From the NCBI GenBank assembly GCA_046299415.1, contig JBKBII010000001.1, positions 310,001-374,000 on the forward strand: DNA of 64,000 nucleotides. The letters run 5' to 3'. Below, piece after piece: positions 9,157-18,387 of this stretch. The number at the start of each line of letters is the position of its first letter. The stretch's first letter is position 1. This DNA is from JBKBII01 sp046299415 (GTDB lineage Bacteria > Pseudomonadota > Gammaproteobacteria > Ectothiorhodospirales > Ectothiorhodospiraceae). The notes beneath the pieces were generated by a model. It was not told where the DNA came from and ran no database searches. It saw only the letters and a program-made list of their open reading frames with translations. The translations under genes and the position numbers were made by a program.

Positions 9157-10257
9157 ATGATTCCGATGGTTGATTTGGCTCGGCAGATCGAGCCGCTCAA
9201 GGAAGAGTTCGAAGCGGTATTTCGCTCGGTTTTGGCTGGGACGCGATTTATCCTTGGGCCGGAAGTCGCGGCATTCGAGCAAGAGGTTGCCGCTCGCCTC
9301 GATGTTCAGGCTGCGGTGAGCTGTGCGTCGGGCACTGACGCCCTGCATCTAGCTCTGCGCGCGGCGGGCGTGGGCTCGGGCGATGAGGTGATCACGTCAC
9401 CGTTTACCTTTATCGCAACTGCCGAGGCCATCCGGTATGTCGGCGCGCGACCAGTGTTCGTCGATATCAACTCTGCCGATTTCAACATCGCTGTCGATCA
9501 AATCGAGGCTGCAATCACGTCGCGAACCCGCGCCATCATTCCTGTCCATTTGTTTGGTCAGGCGGCAGATATGGATGCGATCGGTGAGATCGCTGCGCGT
9601 CACCGCCTTTTGGTGATCGAGGACGCTGCGCAGGCCTTTGGAGCGACTGTCGGCGAGCGGCCAGTCGGCGGCATCGGTGCGTTTGGTTGTTTCAGCTTTT
9701 TCCCCAGCAAGAATCTGGGTGCGTTCGGTGACGGTGGACTGGTCACAACCCAGTGCCCGAGTGCGGCCGAAACGTTGCGTGTCTTGCGCAATCACGGCTC
9801 ACGCGTGAGGTATCACCACGAGGTGATCGGCTTCAACAGCCGTCTCGACGAGTTCCAGGCAGGGTTTTTGCGCGTCCATTTGCGTCACATTGATGATTTC
9901 AACGCGCAGCGTCGCCGCGTAGCAGAGCGGTATTCGCAAGGGCTCGCAGGCTTGCCTCTTTCGCTCCCGAGCGAAAATGGCCTCGGTTTGCACGTCTACC
10001 ATCAATACACGTTGATGGTGCCCGAGCGAGAGCCGATTCAACGCGCCCTTGATGCTGCTGGCATCGCTCATGCGATTTATTACCCGATCCCCCTGCACCT
10101 TCAGACTGCCTTGCGCGATCCTGAGCGCTTGCCGCCGAGTCTCCCTCGAGCCGAATACGCGGCTCAACATTGCTTGTCCCTGCCTGTCTTCCCGACGCTG
10201 CGCGATGACGAGGTGGATCAGATTTGTGCCGTGATTCGAGAGGCCTTGCGCGCGTGA
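9157..10257 (+). CDS. gnnB: DegT/DnrJ/EryC1 aminotransferase, probable UDP-GlcNAc3N-forming GnnB
   Basis: PLP-dependent sugar aminotransferase (366 residues, normal length). It opens IPMVDLARQIEPLKEEF as sugar aminotransferases do; CASGTDALHLAL binds the cofactor phosphate; IEDAAQAFGA carries the PLP-pairing Asp156; the Schiff-base lysine is Lys185 in FFPSKNLGAFGDGG. It would aminate the 3-keto product of the upstream dehydrogenase, using glutamate, to give UDP-2-acetamido-3-amino-dideoxyglucose. Its stop overlaps the lpxB start (GTGA), tying it to lipid A synthesis. By family alone it could serve another nucleotide sugar, but the lpxB coupling makes that less likely. Confidence 0.8.
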   Translation: MIPMVDLARQIEPLKEEFEAVFRSVLAGTRFILGPEVAAFEQEVAARLDVQAAVSCASGTDALHLALRAAGVGSGDEVITSPFTFIATAEAIRYVGARPVFVDINSADFNIAVDQIEAAITSRTRAIIPVHLFGQAADMDAIGEIAARHRLLVIEDAAQAFGATVGERPVGGIGAFGCFSFFPSKNLGAFGDGGLVTTQCPSAAETLRVLRNHGSRVRYHHEVIGFNSRLDEFQAGFLRVHLRHIDDFNAQRRRVAERYSQGLAGLPLSLPSENGLGLHVYHQYTLMVPEREPIQRALDAAGIAHAIYYPIPLHLQTALRDPERLPPSLPRAEYAAQHCLSLPVFPTLRDDEVDQICAVIREALRA

Positions 10258-11543
10258 CGACACGAGGTGTGTTGCCTGCGGCATCGACCGAGAGCATCCG
10301 TAAGATTTCTGCTGCGATCGGGCGAGAGACGTCTGACGCTTTCGTGGCCCGCCTGTCCGGACCTCTGCGCGTAATGGTCGTCGCCGGCGAAAGCTCGGGC
10401 GATCTTCTTGCTGCTGCGGCGATCAACGCGCTGCGTGAGCGTCTCGCTACAACAGACCAGGCGCTAAGCGTTTTTGGCACCGGCGGCGCAGCGCTACGTG
10501 CCGCGGGCGTCGATGTGCGCTTTGATCTTGAGCAACTCGCGGTAATGGGGTTGACGGAGGTTTTATTCGCCTACCCGCGTCTGAAGCGCATTCAGAAACG
10601 ATTGATTCGGCTACTCGACAGCGAGCGGCCCGACGTGTTGCTTTTGGTTGATTACGTCGAGTTTAACTTGACAGTGGGTGAAGCCGCACGGATGAGAGGC
10701 ATACCGGTATTGTTCTACGTCGGCCCCCAGTTATGGGCCTGGCGTCCGAATCGGATCGAACGCATACGGCGCTCGGTCAGTGCGATGGCGGTGTTGTTCA
10801 AGTTCGAGGTGGCGTTGTACAAGAAGGCAGGCATTCCTGTCCGTTACGTCGGGCATCCGCTGACGCAGCGGTTGTTGCCGGATTCGACAAGCGTTTCCTC
10901 GCGTGCGCTTGAGGCGTTCGTGGCCAACGATCCTTTGATTGGCTTGATGCCCGGCTCTCGCAGGTCTGAAATTCAACGCCTGTGGCCAGTGCTGCTTGAG
11001 CTGGCTGAACGGTTACATAGGCATGAACCGACGCTTCGATTCGCGGTACCGCTCGCCGACGGCACGCCGACGGCCTTGCGTGATCGGATCGATAGAGATC
11101 TTCAGACTCGTCCGTATGTGCTCCGGATCGAGGGTGATGAGGCGGCGCGATACGTCCTGGCTCGGGCGCGCGCCGCTGTCGTGGCTTCGGGAACGGTGAC
11201 ACTTGAGGCCGCTTGGCTGGATTGCCCGATGCTCGTCATTTACCGCGTGTCAGCCTTGAGCTACGCGATCCTCAAGCGGTTAATACAGATACCCAATATC
11301 GCGCTGGTGAATATTGTCGCGGGCGATCGTGTAGTGCCGGAGTTTCTCCAGTCGCAAGCCCGGGCTGAGAATTTGGTTGATCCCTTGAAAGCAATTCTCG
11401 CCAAGGGTCCTGCGCGCGATCAGCAACTTGCTGGCCTCGCGCGCGTGCGTGACTCGCTTCGGGCACCTGATCCAGCAGCGGCGGTTGCGGACTTTTTGCT
11501 CGAAACACTCGCCGCCTGCCGCACCCCTGCTCCTTCAGCATGA
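10254..11543 (+). CDS. lpxB: Lipid-A-disaccharide synthase
   Basis: Glycosyltransferase that joins UDP-diacylglucosamine to lipid X at the inner membrane to make the lipid A disaccharide. Family motifs: VVAGESSGDLLAA, VLFYVGPQLWAWRPNR and LMPGSRRSEIQRLWP. The GTG at 10254 overlaps the gnnB stop by four bases and is the best start; the frame is open a little further upstream. With this start it has 429 residues, about 40 more than usual, all before the GESSGD region; a later start would need another codon. If GnnA and GnnB act as proposed, LpxB here handles substrates with extra amide-linked chains. Confidence 0.94.
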   Translation: MTTRGVLPAASTESIRKISAAIGRETSDAFVARLSGPLRVMVVAGESSGDLLAAAAINALRERLATTDQALSVFGTGGAALRAAGVDVRFDLEQLAVMGLTEVLFAYPRLKRIQKRLIRLLDSERPDVLLLVDYVEFNLTVGEAARMRGIPVLFYVGPQLWAWRPNRIERIRRSVSAMAVLFKFEVALYKKAGIPVRYVGHPLTQRLLPDSTSVSSRALEAFVANDPLIGLMPGSRRSEIQRLWPVLLELAERLHRHEPTLRFAVPLADGTPTALRDRIDRDLQTRPYVLRIEGDEAARYVLARARAAVVASGTVTLEAAWLDCPMLVIYRVSALSYAILKRLIQIPNIALVNIVAGDRVVPEFLQSQARAENLVDPLKAILAKGPARDQQLAGLARVRDSLRAPDPAAAVADFLLETLAACRTPAPSA

Positions 11544-11844
11544 CGCACGAAGCCAGAAAATCGGTTCCTCGTTTTATGGTCGTAGCGGGGGCTTTTTCGG
11601 GGGCCGCCTTTAGCGGTCACCATTCATGCGCGTTCGCGGTTCGTCGCGTGAGCTTCGGCTCGATGGGCACGGTCGCGACGATCTTCTGAAAAGACCCGGA
11701 TCAGCGCCTGGCAGCGTCCAGCGCCGATGAGTGCGTTCTCGCGAATATCGAGGCTCAAATACGGAGACGCTCGAATCGGCGATTGATCTGCATGGAGTAC
11801 TTGAGTTGTTCGCCTGTGTATCGAGTCGCGTTGGCGAGGTCCCA
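11544..11844. other. Convergent spacer between lpxB and the PQQ dehydrogenase
   Basis: No supported frame. Runs of G followed by T near 11587-11606 do not form a clear terminator stem. Confidence 0.35.
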
Positions 11845-13194
11845 TCAAGGACTGAGTTTCGCGGGGAGCAGGCGCAGATCATGGCCGTCGAACGCCGCCG
11901 TGGCGACGCCCGAGGCGCGTGACAAGCGCAAAAGCGGGCCCCGGTTCTCTGCAGTGAGGACGAAAATCGAGCCATCGGGATGAACGAGCACGTCGCGGAT
12001 GCGGTGGCGTCCATCGAGCACCCTGGCGACCATTTCAATAGCGATCTCGCCGGATTCATCACGATCGACTGAAAAAACACCGAGGTAACGGTGCGCCAGA
12101 TTGCCCATGAGTAAGTGGCCTGACCATTCCGGGAACATATCGCCGAAATAGAACGCGAGGCCCGAAGGTGGAAAGCCTTCGGGATGCTCGGGTGACCACC
12201 AGTAAACAGGATTGATGGTGTCCTCGACCTCGGGCGGCGTCGGTGCAAAGCGTTCTCTCGTGCGGTAATCAACGCCCCATGTAGCGATTGGCCAGCCGTA
12301 GTTGCCGCCCCGCTCGATGATGTTGATTTCGTCTCCGTTGAATTCGCCGTGTTCGTTTGACCACAACACGCCAGTTTGTGGATGAAAAGCCAATCCCTGT
12401 GGATTGCGGTGGCCGTACGACCAGATGGCATCGTCGGCCCGACGGTCATTAACGAAGGGGTTGTCGGCCGGGATCAGGCCGTCATCAAGAACGCGCAGGA
12501 TCTTGCCGTGGCGAGTGCTCAAATCCTGCGCAATGTGGTCGGGTCCGAAGTCTTTGCGGTTGCGATCGCCGGTTGAAATGAAAACATGACCCTCGTCGGA
12601 AATAGCGATTCGGCTTCCGTAGTGGGCGTTTGAGCGTAGCCCCGGTCCTGCGACGAGCAGGACTTCGAAATCTTCTAGGGTGTCCTGTTCGGCGTTCAAG
12701 CGACCACGCCCGAGATGGGTGGCTGTGCCGCCGCGGGTACGCGCCGAGTACGTCAAGTAAAGGTATCGGTTTTCACTGAAGCGCGGATGCAAGGCGACGT
12801 CGAGCAAGCCGCCCTGCCCCTGGGCGTGAACGCCCGGAAGACCGCCGATCGACGAGGTCGTGTTGTCGCGAAGGTCGACGCGCAAAAGACGTCCGGGGCG
12901 TTCGGTGACCACTAACGTCGTGTCGTCGATCAGCGCCATGCCCCAGGCCTGTTCGAGCGATTCGACAAGCGTTTCGACATGGACGTTTGGTGTGATCAGT
13001 GCTGAATCAGCGCCTTGTGCGATGCGGTGGCCGGCGGCCGATGGGCGACTGGATGAGGTGAACTCCTCCACGACCGGCATCACGCTTTTGATCAAGGGGG
13101 TCGTCGCTGGGGTCTGTTCTTCGGTTGCAGAGTGGGCGGTCGCCGCGATCAGCATCGCGATGATCGCGGTTGCACCGCGAATCCCGTGAGCCAC
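11845..13194 (-). CDS. PQQ-dependent sugar (sorbosone/aldose) dehydrogenase-like protein
   Basis: Predicted periplasmic six-bladed beta-propeller oxidoreductase of the soluble glucose dehydrogenase/YliI group, which oxidises aldose sugars with PQQ. Family phrases include ALIDDTTLVVTERPGR, STGDRNRKDFG, SYGHRNPQGLAFHPQTG, LWSNEHGEFNGDEIN and GGNYGWPIATWG. The frame is open to 13521, but the upstream part is basic and unconserved. The GTG at 13194 begins a good signal peptide (hydrophobic stretch ending TAHSA) and gives 449 residues. PQQ synthesis genes are not in the window, and the true substrate is unknown. Confidence 0.85.
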   Translation of the reverse strand: MAHGIRGATAIIAMLIAATAHSATEEQTPATTPLIKSVMPVVEEFTSSSRPSAAGHRIAQGADSALITPNVHVETLVESLEQAWGMALIDDTTLVVTERPGRLLRVDLRDNTTSSIGGLPGVHAQGQGGLLDVALHPRFSENRYLYLTYSARTRGGTATHLGRGRLNAEQDTLEDFEVLLVAGPGLRSNAHYGSRIAISDEGHVFISTGDRNRKDFGPDHIAQDLSTRHGKILRVLDDGLIPADNPFVNDRRADDAIWSYGHRNPQGLAFHPQTGVLWSNEHGEFNGDEINIIERGGNYGWPIATWGVDYRTRERFAPTPPEVEDTINPVYWWSPEHPEGFPPSGLAFYFGDMFPEWSGHLLMGNLAHRYLGVFSVDRDESGEIAIEMVARVLDGRHRIRDVLVHPDGSIFVLTAENRGPLLRLSRASGVATAAFDGHDLRLLPAKLSP

Positions 13195-14041
13195 CGATGC
13201 GGCCCTACCAGAGCTCGGCTTGAAGTCAAAACTTCCTAGACGCCGACCATGCGTTTCATCGAAACAACGAGCCTGTTTTGATCGATTGGCACATGGAGGC
13301 CTACCGGTCGAGTCGCAGGCGAAGAGGCTTTGCATCACGCGCTTGATGCCTTTTTCGATATCCGGCCGTGATCGTCGAGTGGCTCGGCGTTGGTATTGGT
13401 CGTTTGAGGTTTCTCCGGTCGCCCTGCTTGAGCCATCGCGTGGATGAAAGCCGACCGGCATTCGAGCCGCACGGCCGAACGCTCGTGGTTTCAAAGTCAT
13501 GGCGTAGCCTCCTGCTGGCATACAAGTCGGCGCTGAGCGAGTTCCGACGGGTTAGTGTCCGACAAGCCTGCGGCAGATCGTTGGACTTGAGTGGGCAAGG
13601 TCGAGAGTACCGGTTGCTGCTGGCGTCGTGACCCAACTGATCAATCGACTAATTTTGCGATAGGACGTTCATCGACGTGACAAGGACGGATTCTTTCGTT
13701 GTGACAGATGCCAGTCCGTCCTGAAACGTTTCCGTCAATTTCATCTTCGTACGCTTCCATTCGTGTGAGTTGGTGTGGCGTCGGCCAAAAAATGGGCAGA
13801 ACCAATTCGAACAAAGAGCGGCCGAAGCCGCTCAGGAAAAGGTTCTCTGTACGCCGCGTCGATGGACGTCGAGCGGGTGTTCGTGCGCCTCACCGACTTG
13901 CACAACGTCGTGCGGGCCTCACGTCGAAGAATGATCCGACTCGGACGAGCCGCGAGCAGCTCTGCTTCAATGTCGCTGGCTATTTGAAACCGATGCCGAG
14001 GCGCAGATGTGAGAAGCGAAGTGATCCGAGTCTTGTGGTGA
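13195..14041. other. Gene-free stretch (847 bases) upstream of the PQQ dehydrogenase
   Basis: The frame of the dehydrogenase continues here for about 330 bases without family similarity. Other open frames on both strands look like chance frames of GC-rich DNA. No repeats or strong hairpins noticed. Confidence 0.4.
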
Positions 14042-14368
14042 TCAGCAGCGTCCTTTTTTTCTTTGCCCAGGTGGGCAGAATCGACTCGAGCGCGATTGAC
14101 TGCGACCGTATCGGTGATCGCGGGCGTAGCGATCGTCGTGCCAGTATTCCGGTGAGCGATAGCTGCGATCTGTGATGATGTAGGTACCCGCAGCCGCACC
14201 GAGACCGGAACCCAGAACTGCACCTTGCCGCCCGCCGACCACGGCGCCGGTGTAGCCACCGAGTGCGCCACCCACGGCGCCACCGATGGCGGCATCGCGC
14301 GCCAAGTCGGCGTGAGCGGCAGGGATCGCGAGGAGAGTCGCCCCGATTGCGAGAAACAGCGCTCGCAT
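14042..14368 (-). CDS. Glycine-zipper envelope protein
   Basis: A 108-residue protein with a signal peptide (MRALFLAIGATLLAIPAAHA, cleavage before DLARD). A glycine-zipper stretch follows (about residues 27-61), in which G recurs every few residues (GGAVGGALGGYTGAVVGG), then a basic, Tyr/Arg/Asp-rich tail with RYARDHRYGRSQSRS. Such proteins insert in or line the outer membrane or periplasm, but their roles are mostly unknown. The frame is open to 14743, but the upstream residues are low-complexity and the ATG at 14368 directly precedes the signal peptide. Confidence 0.72.
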   Translation of the reverse strand: MRALFLAIGATLLAIPAAHADLARDAAIGGAVGGALGGYTGAVVGGRQGAVLGSGLGAAAGTYIITDRSYRSPEYWHDDRYARDHRYGRSQSRSSRFCPPGQRKKGRC

Positions 14369-14782
14369 CGTTGTGCGCCGAGACGACCGGCGCATCGTGT
14401 TTTCGACGCGGCAAGTCACGTTGTTTTTCGAGGTTTGAAGGCTACCGGATTGACGATTCATTTTCCCTGTCCTCGTAGCGTGGTTGGTGACGCTTGATAA
14501 CGACGCGCGGCGGCGGATGCCGGACCATCGTCGTCGGTCGACGGCTCTGGTTAATGGCCTTCGTTGATGCGCTCGGTTGATTCTCTTGGCCCATCGTTGC
14601 CTCGAGCGGTCACTCGGAGCGGTGGCATAGTCCTTCCCCGAGGTCACACGATACGACTCGAGAATGAGTTCGTGCTGAACTCTTGATGCACCGATGCTGA
14701 ATGGATTGCTCTGCCTCTTGAGTGACGACGCGTTAAACTGCATGTGCCGGTCGTCCCTCCGGCGCCAGGAGTGTCGACGCCG
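14369..14782. other. Divergent spacer between the glycine-zipper gene and hpnD
   Basis: Must hold promoters for both directions. No clear -10/-35 pairs or operators were picked out. Confidence 0.35.
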
Positions 14783-15652
14783 ATGACGCCTGATGAATAT
14801 TGTGAACAGCGAGCGCTCAAGAGTGGCTCAAGCTTTTACTATGCGTTCCGTTTTCTTGAGCCCGAACGGCGTCGCGCAATCGTTGCGTTTTATGCTTTTT
14901 GCCGTGAGATTGATGACGTTGTCGATGAGATTCGCGAACCTGCTGTGGCGCGCACGCGGTTGGGTTTTTGGCGTGATGAAATCGTGCGGCTATTTTCGCG
15001 CCGCCCGACCCATCCGATTACTCAGGCGTTGATGGGGCCCGTTGAGCGCTACGACTTGGCCGCCGAGCATTTTGAAGAACTGCTCGATGGCATGCAGATG
15101 GATCTCGATTACGACGCCTACCCTGACTTTGCAACCTTGTCTTTGTACTGTTACCGCGTGGCATCTGTCGTCGGCATTGTCAGTGCGCAGATTTTTGGCT
15201 ACCAGGATCGATCGACGCTGAAATACGCTCATGATCTGGGCCTGGCGTTGCAGCTCACGAATATCCTGCGTGACGTGCACGAGGACGCGTTACGCGGCCG
15301 TGTGTATCTGCCGCTCGATGAGTTGGAAGCGTATGGCGTGGGGGCTGAGGAGTTGCGTCTGAATCTTGATCACGCGCGATTACGTGAGCTGTTTTCCTCT
15401 CAGGCTGAACGTGCGCAGGGTTTTTATCGCTCGGCCATGGAGAAACTGCCCGCGAGCGACCGCGCGCAACAGCGCGCTGGTCTGATAATGGGCGCGATAT
15501 ATCGTGCACTTCTTGATGAAATTGCTGCGGACGGATATCGCGTTTTGATACATCGCACGCGCCTGACGCCACTGCGGAAGCTGTGGATCGGATGGCGTGT
15601 GGATCGCGCCGCCCGGCGTGGCAAACGGATCCCCGTTCTTGAGCGTGGCTGA
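14783..15652 (+). CDS. hpnD: Presqualene diphosphate synthase HpnD
   Basis: Condenses two farnesyl diphosphates head to head to presqualene diphosphate, the first step of bacterial squalene synthesis. The family N-terminus TPDEYCEQRALKSGSSFYYAF is followed by both Asp-rich motifs: FCREIDDVVDEI and LTNILRDVHEDA. About 289 residues from ATG 14783; a GTG at 14744 in the same frame is an alternative start. The next gene, hpnE, overlaps its end by eight bases. The usual third enzyme HpnC is not in the window. A phytoene synthase role is less likely given the hpnE neighbour. Confidence 0.88.
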   Translation: MTPDEYCEQRALKSGSSFYYAFRFLEPERRRAIVAFYAFCREIDDVVDEIREPAVARTRLGFWRDEIVRLFSRRPTHPITQALMGPVERYDLAAEHFEELLDGMQMDLDYDAYPDFATLSLYCYRVASVVGIVSAQIFGYQDRSTLKYAHDLGLALQLTNILRDVHEDALRGRVYLPLDELEAYGVGAEELRLNLDHARLRELFSSQAERAQGFYRSAMEKLPASDRAQQRAGLIMGAIYRALLDEIAADGYRVLIHRTRLTPLRKLWIGWRVDRAARRGKRIPVLERG

Positions 15653-17480
15653 TGACGCGTACGCGACTGTCGATGACGTTGCAATCATCGGCGGGGGATT
15701 GGCCGGTCTCGCTGCGGCCCATCAGTTGGCGCGCAACAATCGACGTGTGCGTATTTTTGAGGCTTCGGCGCAGTGGGGCGGCCGCGCGCGTGGGCTATCG
15801 CCGGAGCCGGAACTCGATAATGGTCAGCACATTTTGACGGGCGCATGCCGAGACTTTCTAGCCTTGACGCAAGCCTGTGGAATTGATGAATCGACGTTGT
15901 TCGTCAGCGAGCGCTTTGCCTGGCGGCTCCGAGGGCCGCGACGACACGTGGCCTTCGAGCAGACTCTGGCGGAACAGGCCGATGAGAGCGCTCTAAACGC
16001 CGATAACGCCATTCATGAAAAAGCAGACAATCGATTTCCGAGTGATCTCGTAGAACGTGTTGTGCGCGATACGATGCTCGGTTTTGAGCGGTCTCGTGTT
16101 TGGGATTGGACGCCGCCGCGAATGACTGGAGCGGCACTACTCGCTTCACTTTGGGGTCGTCTGGCGCCGCTGAGTGTCGGTGAGCGTTTTGACGCGATGA
16201 TCGGTCTGGCCCGCATGCGGCGCGAGCGACCGCCCGTCCACTTGACGGTTGCACAGTGGCTCGATGCTCGCCGGCAGCCCGCAGGATTGGTTGAGCTGTT
16301 TTGGAAACCGTTGTGCGTCAGTGCTTTAAATACTGATATATCAGATGCTTCTGCGGTTATTTTTGCTCAGATTCTGCGCGAGTCTCTGGGCTCGGATCGT
16401 GACGCCCGTTTTTTGATTTTCCGTCGTCCACTGGCGGCCGGTTTGATTGACCCCTTGACACGGGCGCTGCGCGAACGAGGCGTCACGCTGACTGAGCGGC
16501 AACGTGTTACCGCAATTTCACCTGCAAGGTCGCTTTCACAGACCTTTTTTCGAATCGATTGCGCGCGTGCGCCAGGTCCGAGCTACGCGCGAACCGTGAT
16601 CATCGCCCTTCCGCCTTCTTCAGCTGCGCGACTTTTGCGTCAAAGCGCCGTGATCGCTGAGATGCAGGATGAGGATCGACAGCACCCCGGCGACTGCAGG
16701 GCTGGGGGGGGCGATGGGTCAGCCGCACCGAACCTGACGAGTCACGCGAAGTTCTTGGCGCGGTCGATGACTCGTTCAATGGTTCGCGCGTCGGTTCAGT
16801 CACGAGGCCAGGCAATGGATCGGGCGGAGGCTCTCAGGCGTCGAGCAGAATGCCTTGAGCGAATTGCAATGCGGCCGATCGCGACTTTGTACCTTGGATT
16901 TGCCAGAGGCAAGGATGCAAATCGTGTTCACCAGCTGCGTCCATTGATCGGCTTGATGCATCAGCCCGGACATTGGCTCGTCCGGCGAGAGTTTGAGAAC
17001 CTCGATAAAGCGATCACGTGGCTCGCAGTGGTGATTTCCAACCCTGACTCATCGTTGTTGAGGAGGCGTGCGGCGGATGCTGTAGGTGAGGCACTGACGC
17101 CTGTCGACGATCGATCAGAACAACAACCGTCGCAAGATGACGTCGGTGCTTGGGAAAGTGATCTGCGAATCCGCGAGGTGCTTGAGCCGCTGCGACGAAC
17201 GCCGCTGCCAACGGTCGACGGGGAATCAGTTTTTCTGCCCCGCCCAGTGGCTTGCCGTTTGATTGTCGAGCGCCACGCCACGGTCGCTGCGACGGTGGAA
17301 CTCGAAGCGCAACGTTGCGCCCCGCTCCTTGATCCGGTGCTGTGGCCAGGCGTCGCTCTCACGGGGGACTATCTCGTGTCGGGTCTGCCCTCGACTCTCG
17401 AGTCGGCCGTCCGCAGCGGCATACAATCTGCCAACCTGATTCATGCGGCGCTGCTCGGCGATCGCACCGCAAACGTTTAG
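15645..17480 (+). CDS. hpnE: Squalene-associated FAD-dependent desaturase HpnE
   Basis: Flavoprotein thought to reduce hydroxysqualene to squalene. FAD-binding motif VAIIGGGLAGLAAAHQLA sits near residues 11-28, followed by GGRARG and the HpnE-typical DNGQHILTGACRDFLAL. The conserved C-terminus GVALTGDYLVSGLPSTLESAVRSG is intact. The GTG at 15645 overlaps hpnD by eight bases and gives 611 residues, against roughly 420-450 usually. The excess lies in unconserved inserts, notably about 80 residues after the ALPPSSAARLL segment and a second around the VDDRSEQQPSQ stretch. The core motifs are uninterrupted, so the gene is probably functional. Confidence 0.85.
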   Translation: MADDAYATVDDVAIIGGGLAGLAAAHQLARNNRRVRIFEASAQWGGRARGLSPEPELDNGQHILTGACRDFLALTQACGIDESTLFVSERFAWRLRGPRRHVAFEQTLAEQADESALNADNAIHEKADNRFPSDLVERVVRDTMLGFERSRVWDWTPPRMTGAALLASLWGRLAPLSVGERFDAMIGLARMRRERPPVHLTVAQWLDARRQPAGLVELFWKPLCVSALNTDISDASAVIFAQILRESLGSDRDARFLIFRRPLAAGLIDPLTRALRERGVTLTERQRVTAISPARSLSQTFFRIDCARAPGPSYARTVIIALPPSSAARLLRQSAVIAEMQDEDRQHPGDCRAGGGDGSAAPNLTSHAKFLARSMTRSMVRASVQSRGQAMDRAEALRRRAECLERIAMRPIATLYLGFARGKDANRVHQLRPLIGLMHQPGHWLVRREFENLDKAITWLAVVISNPDSSLLRRRAADAVGEALTPVDDRSEQQPSQDDVGAWESDLRIREVLEPLRRTPLPTVDGESVFLPRPVACRLIVERHATVAATVELEAQRCAPLLDPVLWPGVALTGDYLVSGLPSTLESAVRSGIQSANLIHAALLGDRTANV

Positions 17481-17496
17481 TCACGAGATCAACGTC

Positions 17497-18387
17497 ATGA
17501 CCGACCTTCCCCCGTCATCGGATCCATCCGCGCCGGCTGCCGCACAATTACCCAAACCCGCTGCAGAATTTGATGACGCGCTGTTGGAGCGCGCCGCGAC
17601 TTTTGTGCCGGATCCCGGAGCCTATAGCGATCAAGTTTGGCTTGTAACGGGTACGGCCGATGGTATCGGCCGCGAAGTGGCGCTCGCCGGTGCCTCGGGC
17701 GGTGCAACGATTGTGTTGTTGGATCGCGAGGCCAAACGTCTCAACAAGGTTTATGACGCGATTGTCGATGCGGGTCATCCAGAGCCGGCCCTCGTGCCCT
17801 TAAACCTCGAAGGTGCCACGGTTCAGGATTATGCGGAGCTTGCCGATGCGATCGAGAATAATTTTGGTCGACTCGATGCGCTGGTGTGGAATGCCGGTTG
17901 GGTGGGGGCGTTGAGTCCGGCGCGGATCTACGAGCCTGAAGTTTGGCTAAAGGTGATCAATGGGAATCTGAATGGGCCTTTTTTGCTGGCTCAGGCGATG
18001 CTCGGATTGCTTGAGGCCGCAGAGAAGCCGCGTATCGTAGTCTCCGAGCACGATTGCCGCAGGGCGTATTGGGGAGCCTATGCCGCGGCCAAAGCGGGGG
18101 TCAGTGCGTTGGTTGATGTGCTGGCGCATGAATACACCGAAAGTTACAAGTTGATCCGGGTCAACGGCATCGATACCGGTCCGGTTGCCACTCGTCTGCG
18201 TGCGCGACACTACCCGGCGGAGAATCCAAATCGATTGCCGACCCCTGCAGCTGCGGCGGCGCCGTATCTGTTTTGCCTCGATGACGTCTCGGCGCCGTTG
18301 TCGGGTGCTCATCTTGATTTGACGGGACGCCTGCCCTGTAACCCCTTGGCCGAGCCGACAGTGACTTCGACGCACTCGCACGATTGA
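17497..18387 (+). CDS. Short-chain dehydrogenase/reductase, YciK-like
   Basis: NAD(P)-binding Rossmann protein of 296 residues. Cofactor motif TGTADGIGREVAL is near residue 50, VWNAGWVG takes the NAG position, and the catalytic YAAAK is present. The usual serine region reads VSEHDC, close to but not identical with the family norm. The closest group I can suggest is YciK-type SDRs, which have no firm substrate. The start ATG at 17497 is 16 bases after hpnE, so it may be co-transcribed with the squalene genes, though a role there is unproven. A Pro/Ala-rich leader of about 40 residues precedes the fold. Confidence 0.8.
   Translation: MTDLPPSSDPSAPAAAQLPKPAAEFDDALLERAATFVPDPGAYSDQVWLVTGTADGIGREVALAGASGGATIVLLDREAKRLNKVYDAIVDAGHPEPALVPLNLEGATVQDYAELADAIENNFGRLDALVWNAGWVGALSPARIYEPEVWLKVINGNLNGPFLLAQAMLGLLEAAEKPRIVVSEHDCRRAYWGAYAAAKAGVSALVDVLAHEYTESYKLIRVNGIDTGPVATRLRARHYPAENPNRLPTPAAAAAPYLFCLDDVSAPLSGAHLDLTGRLPCNPLAEPTVTSTHSHD

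Noticed and set aside
11610..12449. 279-codon minus-strand frame
   Set aside because: Out-of-frame shadow of the PQQ dehydrogenase gene, whose frame has clear family motifs.
13741..14295. 184-codon minus-strand frame
   Set aside because: Overlaps the glycine-zipper protein in another frame and has no signal or domain.
15597..15644. Upstream GTG (15597) as start of hpnE
   Set aside because: It would overlap hpnD by 56 bases and add residues unlike the family; the GTG at 15645 sits directly before the FAD motif.
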